Positions 1 to 5,858 of a stretch of 15,843 nt of DNA are shown here, in pieces. Under the pieces are notes generated by a model that was given only the letters and a program-made list of their open reading frames with translations, was not told where the DNA came from and did not search any database. The stretch lies in NCBI GenBank assembly GCA_031256695.1, contig JAIRQB010000155.1:1-15843 (forward strand), given 5' to 3'. Position 1 is the stretch's first letter; each line of letters starts with the position of its first letter. This stretch comes from Elusimicrobiota bacterium (lineage in GTDB: Bacteria > Elusimicrobiota > Endomicrobiia > Endomicrobiales > Endomicrobiaceae). Made by a program: the position numbers and the translations under genes.

Positions 1-48
1 CCGACAAATGACTTAAGAGTAATTTGTCGGCGTAAAACGCCGACAAAT
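1..48. repeat. Overlapping-hairpin repeat element, copy 1
   Basis: CCGACAAAT (1-9) is perfectly complementary to ATTTGTCGG (22-30). The same right arm, extended to ATTTGTCGGCG (22-32), is perfectly complementary to CGCCGACAAAT (38-48) around the loop TAAAA. The middle arm can therefore pair with either neighbour, giving two mutually exclusive hairpins. The element may extend left beyond the window. A near-identical copy lies at 323-371. It could be a REP-like or MITE-like dispersed element or a transcription-termination structure; I see no coding capacity. Confidence 0.8.
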
Positions 49-117
49 TACTCAAATGACTTTTAACTTTTTTTGCTTTTTGTTTTCTTTATTTTAAGAC
101 AATGGCAAAAGACAAAG

Positions 118-236
118 AGGAAAACGGATTTTTTTAGTGAAAATGGATTGTGGCAGCGCTATGAGTTCTCGCACGCCGCAATGACACCAGGACGACATAA
201 CTTCGCTTGGCACTGTTTCTAAACTGCCGTTTTCCT
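118..236. repeat. Block bounded by 10-base inverted repeats (MITE-like?)
   Basis: AGGAAAACGG (118-127) and CCGTTTTCCT (227-236) are perfect inverted repeats enclosing about 100 bases with no open frame. No target-site duplication is visible at the edges. The interior contains GGATTG (145-150) and, 15 bases further on, the 20-base segment 166-185 ending GCAATGAC. That layout resembles the dispersed palindromic repeats seen in many bacterial genomes, but this copy is degenerate. It may be a small non-autonomous element or a chance inverted repeat. Confidence 0.35.
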
Positions 237-275
237 TAACTCTTAACTTTTAACTTTTAACTTTTAACTCTTAAG
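234..275. repeat. Heptanucleotide tandem array, six units
   Basis: Six consecutive 7-base units run without interruption: CCTTAAC, TCTTAAC, then TTTTAAC three times, then TCTTAAG. The array leads directly into a GGCGGC hairpin (283-299). The same arrangement, array followed by GGCGGC hairpin, recurs at 14479-14547. Heptanucleotide short tandem repeats in intergenic DNA are well known from cyanobacteria (STRR elements); this array resembles them in form only. Confidence 0.85.
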
Positions 276-282
276 AGTTATT

Positions 283-299
283 TGGCGGCGCAGCCGCCA
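283..299. repeat. Short GC-rich hairpin, partial copy of the repeat element
   Basis: TGGCGGC (283-289) pairs perfectly with GCCGCCA (293-299) around a GCA loop. The upstream flank (CTTAAGAGTTATT) is the same as that of the element at 323-371, so this looks like a diverged or truncated family member lacking the TAAAA loop. No T-tract follows, so it is not an obvious intrinsic terminator. Confidence 0.65.
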
Positions 300-322
300 C
301 CAAGAAGTAAAGTCAGCAATGC

Positions 323-371
323 GCCGACAAATTACTTAAGAGTTATTTGGCGGCGTAAAACGCCGACAAAT
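323..371. repeat. Overlapping-hairpin repeat element, copy 2
   Basis: GCCGACAAAT (323-332) pairs with ATTTGGCGGC (345-354) with one mismatch. The middle arm, extended as ATTTGGCGGCG (345-355), also pairs with CGCCGACAAAT (361-371) around a TAAAA loop with one mismatch. Gain of the mismatch relative to copy 1 comes from GTCGG changing to GGCGG in the middle arm. The downstream flank (TACTCAAGTGACTTTTTA) closely matches that of copy 1. It ends about 50 bases before pstB, so it would lie in the pstB leader if transcription starts further upstream. Confidence 0.8.
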
Positions 372-421
372 TACTCAAGTGACTTTTTAGATTTCCAATT
401 CTTAATTTTAAAAGAGGTCAA

Positions 422-1177
422 ATGCCTACGATAGATATTAAAAATTTCAATCTTTTTTACGGCGATTTTCAGGCTTTAAAAAATATCAATATCTCTATTG
501 CCGATAAAAAAATCACCTCTATGATAGGTCCTTCCGGTTGCGGCAAGTCCACTTTGCTGCGTTCAATAAACCGCATAAATGACACAATAGAAGGCGTCCG
601 CATAGAAGGGGACATTTTAATAGACGGCGTAAATATCTATGACCCAAAAACTGATATAGACGATTTGCGCAAAAATGTCGGTATGGTATTCCAAAGACCA
701 AATCCTTTTCCGCTGTCGGTTAGAGAAAACATTTCTTTTGGTCTCTATGTCAACCGCATCGCTTCATCAAAATCTGAAATAGACAATATAGTAAAAGAAT
801 CTTTAGAGGCTGTTCTTTTATGGGACGATATTAAGGATAAATTGAAAAAGTCGGCTTTGAGTTTGACTTTAGAGCAACAGCAGAGGCTCTGTATAGCGCG
901 CGTGATAGCGGTAAAATCCAAAATAATTTTATTAGACGAGCCTTGTTCCTCATTAGACCCTGTGGCAACGCGCAGGATAGAGGAGTTAATGATAAGGTTG
1001 AAAGAGCAATACAATATATTGATAGTGACTCACAATATGCAGCAGGCGGCGCGGGTATCAGACGATACCGCTTTTATGCTTTTAGGCGAACTCATTGAAT
1101 TTGATAAAACCAGCGCCATCTTTACAAATCCTAAACAAAAACAAACAGACGATTATGTTTCAGGAAGATTTGGATAG
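422..1177 (+). CDS. pstB: Phosphate ABC transporter ATP-binding protein PstB, with degenerate signature motif
   Basis: This is the ATPase of the high-affinity phosphate importer PstSCAB, acting on the cytoplasmic face of the inner membrane. The 251-residue length is normal. Visible motifs are Walker A GPSGCGKST (36-44), Q-loop in VFQRPNPFP (Q91), Walker B IILLDEP (168-174), D-loop region SSLD (176-179), and H-loop VTHNMQQAARVSD (H204). The family-typical end NPK...DYVSGRFG is present. The oddity is the ABC signature: where PstB normally has LSGGQQQRL, this protein has LTLEQQQRL (148-156), so both glycines and the serine are changed while QQQRLCIAR is kept. The start has a GAGGT site 3 bases upstream. 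PhoU follows; pstSCA are not in the window. Identity is secure from overall motifs; full ATPase competence is uncertain because of the signature. Confidence 0.95.
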   Translation: MPTIDIKNFNLFYGDFQALKNINISIADKKITSMIGPSGCGKSTLLRSINRINDTIEGVRIEGDILIDGVNIYDPKTDIDDLRKNVGMVFQRPNPFPLSVRENISFGLYVNRIASSKSEIDNIVKESLEAVLLWDDIKDKLKKSALSLTLEQQQRLCIARVIAVKSKIILLDEPCSSLDPVATRRIEELMIRLKEQYNILIVTHNMQQAARVSDDTAFMLLGELIEFDKTSAIFTNPKQKQTDDYVSGRFG

Positions 1178-1264
1178 GGAAAATTGAACAAGTTAAGAGT
1201 TGTCAGAAAAACTTCAGCGGTAAAAATAAATTTGAAAGGTCAGTCCCAGCAATATGCGGTCAAA

Positions 1265-1270
1265 AAGGAG
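1265..1270 (+). promoter_or_regulatory. Ribosome binding site that sets the phoU start
   Basis: AAGGAG lies 6 bases before the ATG at 1277. The reading frame stays open upstream to a TTG at 1184, but those extra 31 residues do not resemble PhoU and have no ribosome binding site, so the start at 1277 is preferred. Confidence 0.85.
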
Positions 1271-1276
1271 AAAACA

Positions 1277-1957
1277 ATGCGTCATCTTGATATTGAAATT
1301 GACGATTTAAGAAGCAGTCTTGTCAATATGTCTAATTTGGTAAAAGAAATGATTAACTCAACTATAGACCAGTTGCTAATGAAGAGCGAAAGTTCTATCT
1401 CTATGATTGATTCTACAGAGAGAGAAGTTAATATTCAGCAAATTGTCATAGACGAGAAATGTTTAAAACTAATCGCTCTCTATCAGCCTGTCGGAATGGA
1501 TTTGAGGTTTATCACTTCCGCTATGAAGATAAACAGCGATTTAGAAAGAATGGGCGATGAAGTTATAAATATCAGCCGTTCTTGGACGAATTTGGTTAAA
1601 TACCCCGAATTTCAATCTCTTGCCGAACTTCCGAATTTGCCTAAAATGGCTGAAATAGTTAGAAAAATGGTGGAGGATTCTATAGCGGCTTTTAACACAA
1701 GCGATATAAAATTGGCGGATTCAGTTTTAAAGCAAGACGATGAAGTTGACGAATTAAAAGAGTATATTTTCAAAAATTTGGGCGAATTCATAAAAAAATC
1801 GCCGATAGATTCAATAATTTTTATTTCTATGGACATCATTTTCATTGTAAAAAGCATAGAAAGGATAGGCGCTCACGCCGCAAATATATGCGAGGACGTA
1901 ATTTTTATGGCGCAGGGCAAAGATATAAGGCATCCTAAAGCCGTCAGCGCAAAATAG
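1277..1957 (+). CDS. phoU: Phosphate transport system regulator PhoU
   Basis: This 226-residue protein is a PhoU-family, all-helical metal-binding regulator that couples the Pst importer to the PhoR/PhoB phosphate-sensing pathway and represses uptake when phosphate is plentiful. Two PhoU repeats are visible. The first carries PVGMDLRFITSAMKINSDLERMGDE at about residues 71-95; the second carries the related SIERIGAHAANICEDVIFM near residues 194-212. The E/D-rich helices that bind metal clusters are present in both. The start at 1277 gives the family-typical N-terminus MRHLDIEIDDLR and has an AAGGAG site. The 99-base gap after pstB is short enough for co-transcription, and the pstB-phoU order is the standard end of a pst operon. 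Only 17 bases separate it from purC. Confidence 0.95.
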   Translation: MRHLDIEIDDLRSSLVNMSNLVKEMINSTIDQLLMKSESSISMIDSTEREVNIQQIVIDEKCLKLIALYQPVGMDLRFITSAMKINSDLERMGDEVINISRSWTNLVKYPEFQSLAELPNLPKMAEIVRKMVEDSIAAFNTSDIKLADSVLKQDDEVDELKEYIFKNLGEFIKKSPIDSIIFISMDIIFIVKSIERIGAHAANICEDVIFMAQGKDIRHPKAVSAK

Positions 1958-1974
1958 AATTTAAAGGAAAGGTT

Positions 1975-2847
1975 ATGCAAAAATTAAATCTGCCTTTATT
2001 TCACAGCGGAAAAGTTAGAGATGTATATGATTTAGGCGAAAACTTTTTAATTGTCTCAACAGACAGAGTTTCCGCTTTTGACTATATACTCTCCGACGAG
2101 ATAGCGCATAAGGGCGAAGTTTTAAATCAACTTTCCGCTTTTTGGTTTTCTAAAACAGAAGACATTATCCCCAATCACATAATTTCTGCAAACTTTGAAA
2201 ATTTCCCGTCTGAGTTGCAAAAATACGGCTTTTTGCGCGGGCGCTCTATGATAGTTAAAAAAGCGCAAAGGATAGATATTGAATGTATTGTCAGAGGATA
2301 TTTAGCAGGCTCGGGCTGGAAGGAATATCAAAAATCTAAAAGCGTTTCCTCTATCGCGCTCCCGCAAGGCTTAAAAGAATCTTCAAAACTCCCTTTCCCA
2401 ATTTTTACTCCTTCAAGCAAAGAGGAAAAAGGAAAGCACGATGAGAATATAGATTTTGACGAGATGTCTAAAAGAATAGGCGCAGAAGCCGCCGAAAAAT
2501 TGCGCGCCTTTTCAATAGCGCTTTATAAAAAGGCTTCTGAATACGCCCTGTCAAAAGGAATAATAATAGCAGACTCAAAATTTGAATTCGGCTTTTATAA
2601 AGACGGCATTATTTTAATAGATGAAATTTTTACACCAGACTCTTCAAGGTTTTGGGAATTGTCAAAGTATCAAGAGGGAAAGCCGCAAGACAGTTTAGAT
2701 AAGCAGTTCATAAGAGATTATTTAGAAAAAATAAAATGGGATAAAAATTCCAAGCCGCCGAAACTGCCGCAAGAAATTATAGAGAAAACTATTGAAAAAT
2801 ATATCGGCGCATACAGCATTCTTACGGGAGAAAAATTCAATGTATAA
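1975..2847 (+). CDS. purC: Phosphoribosylaminoimidazole-succinocarboxamide synthase PurC
   Basis: SAICAR synthetase condenses CAIR with aspartate using ATP in de novo IMP synthesis in the cytoplasm. At 290 residues it is of the longer bacterial/eukaryotic type rather than the about 240-residue form. Family motifs are visible in order: the N-terminal glycine-rich ATP-binding segment SGKVRDVYDL (about 11-20), STDRVSAFDYIL (28-39), ECIVRGYLAGSGWKEY (about 103-118), FTPSSKEEKGKHDENI (about 143-158), ADSKFEFGF (about 199-207) and LIDEIFTPDSSRFW (about 214-227). The start has AAGGAAAGG just upstream. The gene ends inside the start of purS (8-base overlap), which indicates translational coupling. 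It follows phoU by 17 bases, so the phosphate and purine genes are probably in one transcript. Confidence 0.96.
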   Translation: MQKLNLPLFHSGKVRDVYDLGENFLIVSTDRVSAFDYILSDEIAHKGEVLNQLSAFWFSKTEDIIPNHIISANFENFPSELQKYGFLRGRSMIVKKAQRIDIECIVRGYLAGSGWKEYQKSKSVSSIALPQGLKESSKLPFPIFTPSSKEEKGKHDENIDFDEMSKRIGAEAAEKLRAFSIALYKKASEYALSKGIIIADSKFEFGFYKDGIILIDEIFTPDSSRFWELSKYQEGKPQDSLDKQFIRDYLEKIKWDKNSKPPKLPQEIIEKTIEKYIGAYSILTGEKFNV

Positions 2848-3307
2848 AATAGAAGTTTTTATGAAAGAGCAGTTTAAAGACGGCAAAGCGGATTCTTTTT
2901 TAGACGATTTAAAGACTGCAGGCATAGATGGAATTTCAAAAGCGCGTTTTGCCGCGCTTTATTTTTTAGACGGGGAAATTGCCGCCGAAGATATAAAGAA
3001 AGCGGCTGAAGAGTTATTTGCCGACAAAATTACGCAAGATTTTTTAATCTCAACAACAGACGGCGAAAATGCTGAAAACAAAGACAAAGAAATATCTATT
3101 GAAATTCAATACAAGAAAGGCGTTACGGACAATGCCGCTAAAAGCGCATTAAAGGCTCTTGCGGATTTAAATATAAGCGGAAATATTTCTGTTAAAACGG
3201 GGCGTAAATATTATTTAAACGGCGGTATTTCCAAAGAAATGGCTGAGACTATCGCTTATAAAATTTTAGCGAATGCTCTGATAGAAGAATGCAGAATACA
3301 ATTTTAA
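2840..3307 (+). CDS. purS: FGAM synthase subunit PurS, double-length tandem form
   Basis: PurS is the small structural subunit of the three-part formylglycinamide ribonucleotide amidotransferase (PurS-PurL-PurQ), thought to hold the glutaminase and synthetase together for ammonia channelling. Ordinary PurS is about 80 residues; this protein has 155. It reads as two PurS-like units joined by a charged linker: residues 2-70 (YKIEVFMKEQFKDGKADSF...ITQDFLI) and 85-155 (ISIEIQYKKGVTDNAAKSAL...ILANALIEECRI). The second is the closer match to canonical PurS, including ILANALIEECRI. The frame is open further upstream to 2792, inside purC, but the ATG at 2840 gives the canonical MYK-type N-terminus. 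The PurS-like N-terminal region of large single-chain PurL is also a tandem arrangement, so this may be that region as a separate gene. Confidence 0.85.
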   Translation: MYKIEVFMKEQFKDGKADSFLDDLKTAGIDGISKARFAALYFLDGEIAAEDIKKAAEELFADKITQDFLISTTDGENAENKDKEISIEIQYKKGVTDNAAKSALKALADLNISGNISVKTGRKYYLNGGISKEMAETIAYKILANALIEECRIQF

Positions 3308-3322
3308 ACGTCAAAGACGTTT
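3306..3322 (+). other. Hairpin at the purS stop codon
   Basis: AAACGTC (3306-3312) pairs perfectly with GACGTTT (3316-3322) around AAA, and the left arm includes the last two bases of the purS TAA. The purL ribosome binding site AAGGGAG (3328-3334) begins 6 bases after the hairpin, so the structure lies between the purS stop and the purL site. There is no T-tract, so it is not a terminator. It may affect mRNA stability or ribosome hand-off between the two genes. Confidence 0.55.
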
Positions 3323-3339
3323 GAGATAAGGGAGTTTTT

Positions 3340-5742
3340 ATGTTTGCCGGCACAATAGAATTTGTAGAACTTTCAGAATTGCAATTGCTCCGTTTAAGCA
3401 GGGATAAGGTTTTATCTCTGTCTTTGCGCGAGATGAAGACGATGCAGAATTATTTTCAAAAACTCCAAAGAAATCCGACAGATATTGAGATTGAAACTAC
3501 AGCCCAAACTTGGAGCGAACATTGCAAACATAAAACTCTTATGTCTCCGATAGAATATGTCTTTGAATGCGGCAGCAGAAAAGATAAAACTAGAATTCAA
3601 AATTTATTGAAAGAGACTATTTTTAAATCGGCTCAAGAATTAAATAAAAAATGGTGTCTGTCTGTTTTTAAAGACAATGCGGGCATTATTGATTTTGACG
3701 GTAAATATGCCGTCTGTTTTAAAGTTGAAACTCACAATCACCCAAGCGCATTAGAGCCTTATGGCGGAGCCGCCACCGGCATAGGCGGAGTTATAAGAGA
3801 TATTCTTGCGGCTGGTCTAGGCGCAAAGCCTTTGGCAAATACGGATGTTTTTTGTTTTGGGGATATAAATGCCGAGCGTTCAAAAATACCAGAAGGAATT
3901 TCTCATCCGCGTCGGATAATGAAAGGCGTAGTATCAGGCATTAGAGATTACGGCAATAAAATGGGCATTCCGACTGTAAACGGAGCCGTCTGTTTTGACG
4001 AAGGCTATACGGCAAATCCTCTCGTCCATTGCGGAACAATGGGAATTTTGCCTAAAAATAAAATAGAAAAAGGCGCAAAGAAAGGAGACTTGATTTTGCT
4101 TGCAGGCGGCAGAACAGGGCGCGATGGAATACACGGAGCGACTTTTTCTTCTATTCAATTAGATTCAAAGTCCGATGTGAATGCAGTTCAAATCGGTTCT
4201 CCAATAGAGGAGAAAAAACTTTTAGACGCTTTATTAAAAGCAAGAGACTTAAATTTATATACCTCTTTAACGGATTGCGGCGCGGGAGGTCTTTCAAGCG
4301 CTGTAGGAGAATTAGGAAAAGACACAGGGGTCAAGGTTGAATTAAATAAAGTTCCTTTGAAATACGAAGGTCTTGAGCCTTGGGAGATTTGGGTGTCGGA
4401 GGCTCAAGAGAGAATGGTCTTTTCTGTTGCTCCTAAAAATAGAAATAAAATTTTAGAGGTTTTTAAAGCCGAAGATGTTGAGGCTGTTTTCATCGGGGAA
4501 TTCACAGACGACCAAAAACTTACCATCTTTTACAATGATGAAATGATAGCCGAACTTGATATGGATTTTCTGCACGAGGGAGTTCCCAAAACATTAAAGA
4601 CGGCGCATTATAAAGAGCCGAATGAAGTTTTGCAAAAAAGCGTCAAAATGGGTTCTTCTGCGCTTCTTAAATCTTTAAAAAAAGTTTTGGCTGATTTAAA
4701 TGTCTGCTCTAAAGAATGGATTATAAGGCAATATGATTTTGAAGTTCAGGGACAGACTGTCGTCAAACCTTTGCAAGGTTCTTCTATAGAAGATTCCGCT
4801 CCTTCCGATGCCGCTGTCATCTGTCCTTTTACCGTTGTGAAAGGAACGAAAAAAGGCATTGTTTTATCCAATGGAATAAATCCCCAATACGGAAAGAAAA
4901 ATATTTACAAAATGGCGTCTTGCGCCGTAGAGGAAGCGCTGAGAAATGCGGCTGCAACAGGCGCTAATATAGAGAAAACAGCCTTGCTTGATAATTTCTG
5001 CTGGGGCAATACCAACAACCCCGAAGTTTTAGGCTCTCTTGTGCGCGCGGCGCAGTCTTGCTATGAAGCGTCTAAAAATTTTGAAACGCCTTTTATTTCA
5101 GGCAAAGACAGTCTGCACAATGAATATGCCGTCAATTCTCAAAAATTTTCAATACCGCCCGCTCTTTTAATATCGGCTATAGGAGTTATAGACGATATTT
5201 CAAAAACATTGACAGTTCCTTTTAAAGAGAGCGGAAATAAAGTTTTTATTTTAGGGCTGACGAGGAATGAAATAGGCGGCTCTGTTTTTGCCGCAATGCA
5301 AAAAATGCAAAAAGGCATAGTTCCTCAAGTTTATTATAAAGAGTCCAAACCAATAATGCTTTCTCTCTATAAAGCAACTCAAGCGGGAATTTTACAAGCC
5401 TGTCACGATATAAGCGGCGGCGGAATAGCAACGGCTATATGCGAGATGGCTTTTGCAAGTTCAAAAGGGGTTCATATAGATATAGACGCTGTTTCAGCCG
5501 CCTCTGATATGACGCCGGCGGAGATTTTGTTTTCCGAGTCAAATGGAAGATTTATCGTTGAGGTAAAAGCAGGGGATATAAAAAAGTTTAAACAGATTTT
5601 TACAAATTGCATTTTTGCCGAGATTGGTTCTGTAACAGACGATAATAAAGTTTCTTTTGAGAGCAAGAAAAATAAAATTTCTTTTGAAGAGTCAAATGAA
5701 GTTTTGCTCAATATCTGGCGGCAGCCGATGCTCAATGTTTAA
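3340..5742 (+). CDS. purL: Phosphoribosylformylglycinamidine synthase, PurL synthetase subunit
   Basis: This is the ATP-dependent synthetase that converts FGAR to FGAM, using ammonia from a glutaminase (PurQ), in de novo purine synthesis. The 800 residues are longer than typical small PurL (about 740 in Bacillus) and much shorter than the about 1,300-residue single-chain enzyme. Visible features: TWSEHCKHKT (57-66) in the FGAR-binding region; KVETHNHPSALEPYGGAATGIGG (about 128-150) with the ATP/metal region GGVIRDI; then a second AIRS-type half with FISGKDSLHNEY, CHDISGGGIA and ILFSESNGRF. There is no glutaminase domain at the C-terminus and no purQ in the window, so PurQ must be encoded elsewhere. 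The start has AAGGGAG upstream, 32 bases after the tandem PurS gene. The sequence style (DNAGIIDFDGKYAVCFKVETHNHPSA) recalls PurL proteins in which PurS-like and synthetase parts are fused. Confidence 0.95.
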   Translation: MFAGTIEFVELSELQLLRLSRDKVLSLSLREMKTMQNYFQKLQRNPTDIEIETTAQTWSEHCKHKTLMSPIEYVFECGSRKDKTRIQNLLKETIFKSAQELNKKWCLSVFKDNAGIIDFDGKYAVCFKVETHNHPSALEPYGGAATGIGGVIRDILAAGLGAKPLANTDVFCFGDINAERSKIPEGISHPRRIMKGVVSGIRDYGNKMGIPTVNGAVCFDEGYTANPLVHCGTMGILPKNKIEKGAKKGDLILLAGGRTGRDGIHGATFSSIQLDSKSDVNAVQIGSPIEEKKLLDALLKARDLNLYTSLTDCGAGGLSSAVGELGKDTGVKVELNKVPLKYEGLEPWEIWVSEAQERMVFSVAPKNRNKILEVFKAEDVEAVFIGEFTDDQKLTIFYNDEMIAELDMDFLHEGVPKTLKTAHYKEPNEVLQKSVKMGSSALLKSLKKVLADLNVCSKEWIIRQYDFEVQGQTVVKPLQGSSIEDSAPSDAAVICPFTVVKGTKKGIVLSNGINPQYGKKNIYKMASCAVEEALRNAAATGANIEKTALLDNFCWGNTNNPEVLGSLVRAAQSCYEASKNFETPFISGKDSLHNEYAVNSQKFSIPPALLISAIGVIDDISKTLTVPFKESGNKVFILGLTRNEIGGSVFAAMQKMQKGIVPQVYYKESKPIMLSLYKATQAGILQACHDISGGGIATAICEMAFASSKGVHIDIDAVSAASDMTPAEILFSESNGRFIVEVKAGDIKKFKQIFTNCIFAEIGSVTDDNKVSFESKKNKISFEESNEVLLNIWRQPMLNV

Positions 5743-5750
5743 AACGCAAA

Positions 5751-5778
5751 AATTCAAAATTAAAAGTTAAGAATTAAC
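5751..5778. repeat. Degenerate heptad repeat after purL
   Basis: In the 116-base gap between purL and the HD gene, four consecutive 7-base units (AATTCAA, AATTAAA, AGTTAAG, AATTAAC) look like degenerate copies, in reverse orientation, of the TTTTAAC heptads found at 234-275 and 14479-14513. The remainder of the gap shows no terminator that I can support. Confidence 0.4.
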
Positions 5779-5858
5779 AGCAAATGTTTGAAGGGCAGAC
5801 GGCGGACACAAAATTTAAGAAGCGGGACTGATGTTTTTTACTTTCAAAAGGAGCATAC

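Larger units (their letters stand above)
1..421. other. Gene-free, repeat-rich region upstream of pstB
   Basis: I see no convincing coding sequence in these 421 bases. They hold several structured repeats, listed separately: two near-identical overlapping-hairpin elements (from base 1 and from base 323), one short hairpin (283-299), a heptanucleotide array (234-275), and a 119-base block bounded by 10-base inverted repeats (118-236). The pstB ribosome binding site GAGGT lies at 414-418. I could not pick out a convincing sigma-70 promoter. The pstS, pstC and pstA genes that normally precede pstB are not present. Confidence 0.75.

Noticed and set aside
1..48. CRISPR array
   Set aside because: The repeats are palindromic arms of one hairpin element, the intervening sequence is itself repeated, and there are no regularly spaced unique spacers or cas genes.
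234..275. The heptad array as PhoB/PhoP boxes controlling pstB
   Set aside because: Known Pho boxes are direct repeats with a period of about 11 bases. Here the period is 7, and the same array occurs upstream of a methyltransferase gene.
1184..1276. Longer phoU start at the TTG at 1184 (31 extra residues)
   Set aside because: The extra residues are lysine-rich, do not resemble PhoU, and have no ribosome binding site, whereas the ATG at 1277 has AAGGAG at 6 bases and gives a family-typical N-terminus.
2792..2839. Longer purS start inside purC
   Set aside because: The ATG at 2840 gives the canonical MYK-type PurS start; the upstream 16 residues are the purC C-terminal coding region read in another frame.
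3934..4158. Minus-strand frames inside purL, nadE, gyrB and other genes
   Set aside because: All are antisense shadows of well-recognised plus-strand genes, with no independent ribosome binding site or family resemblance.
5811..5827. A possible repeat shared with 8941-8957 (GAAGCGGGA core)
   Set aside because: Only 14 of 17 positions match by eye and neither copy has structure, so chance similarity in purine-rich DNA is likely.
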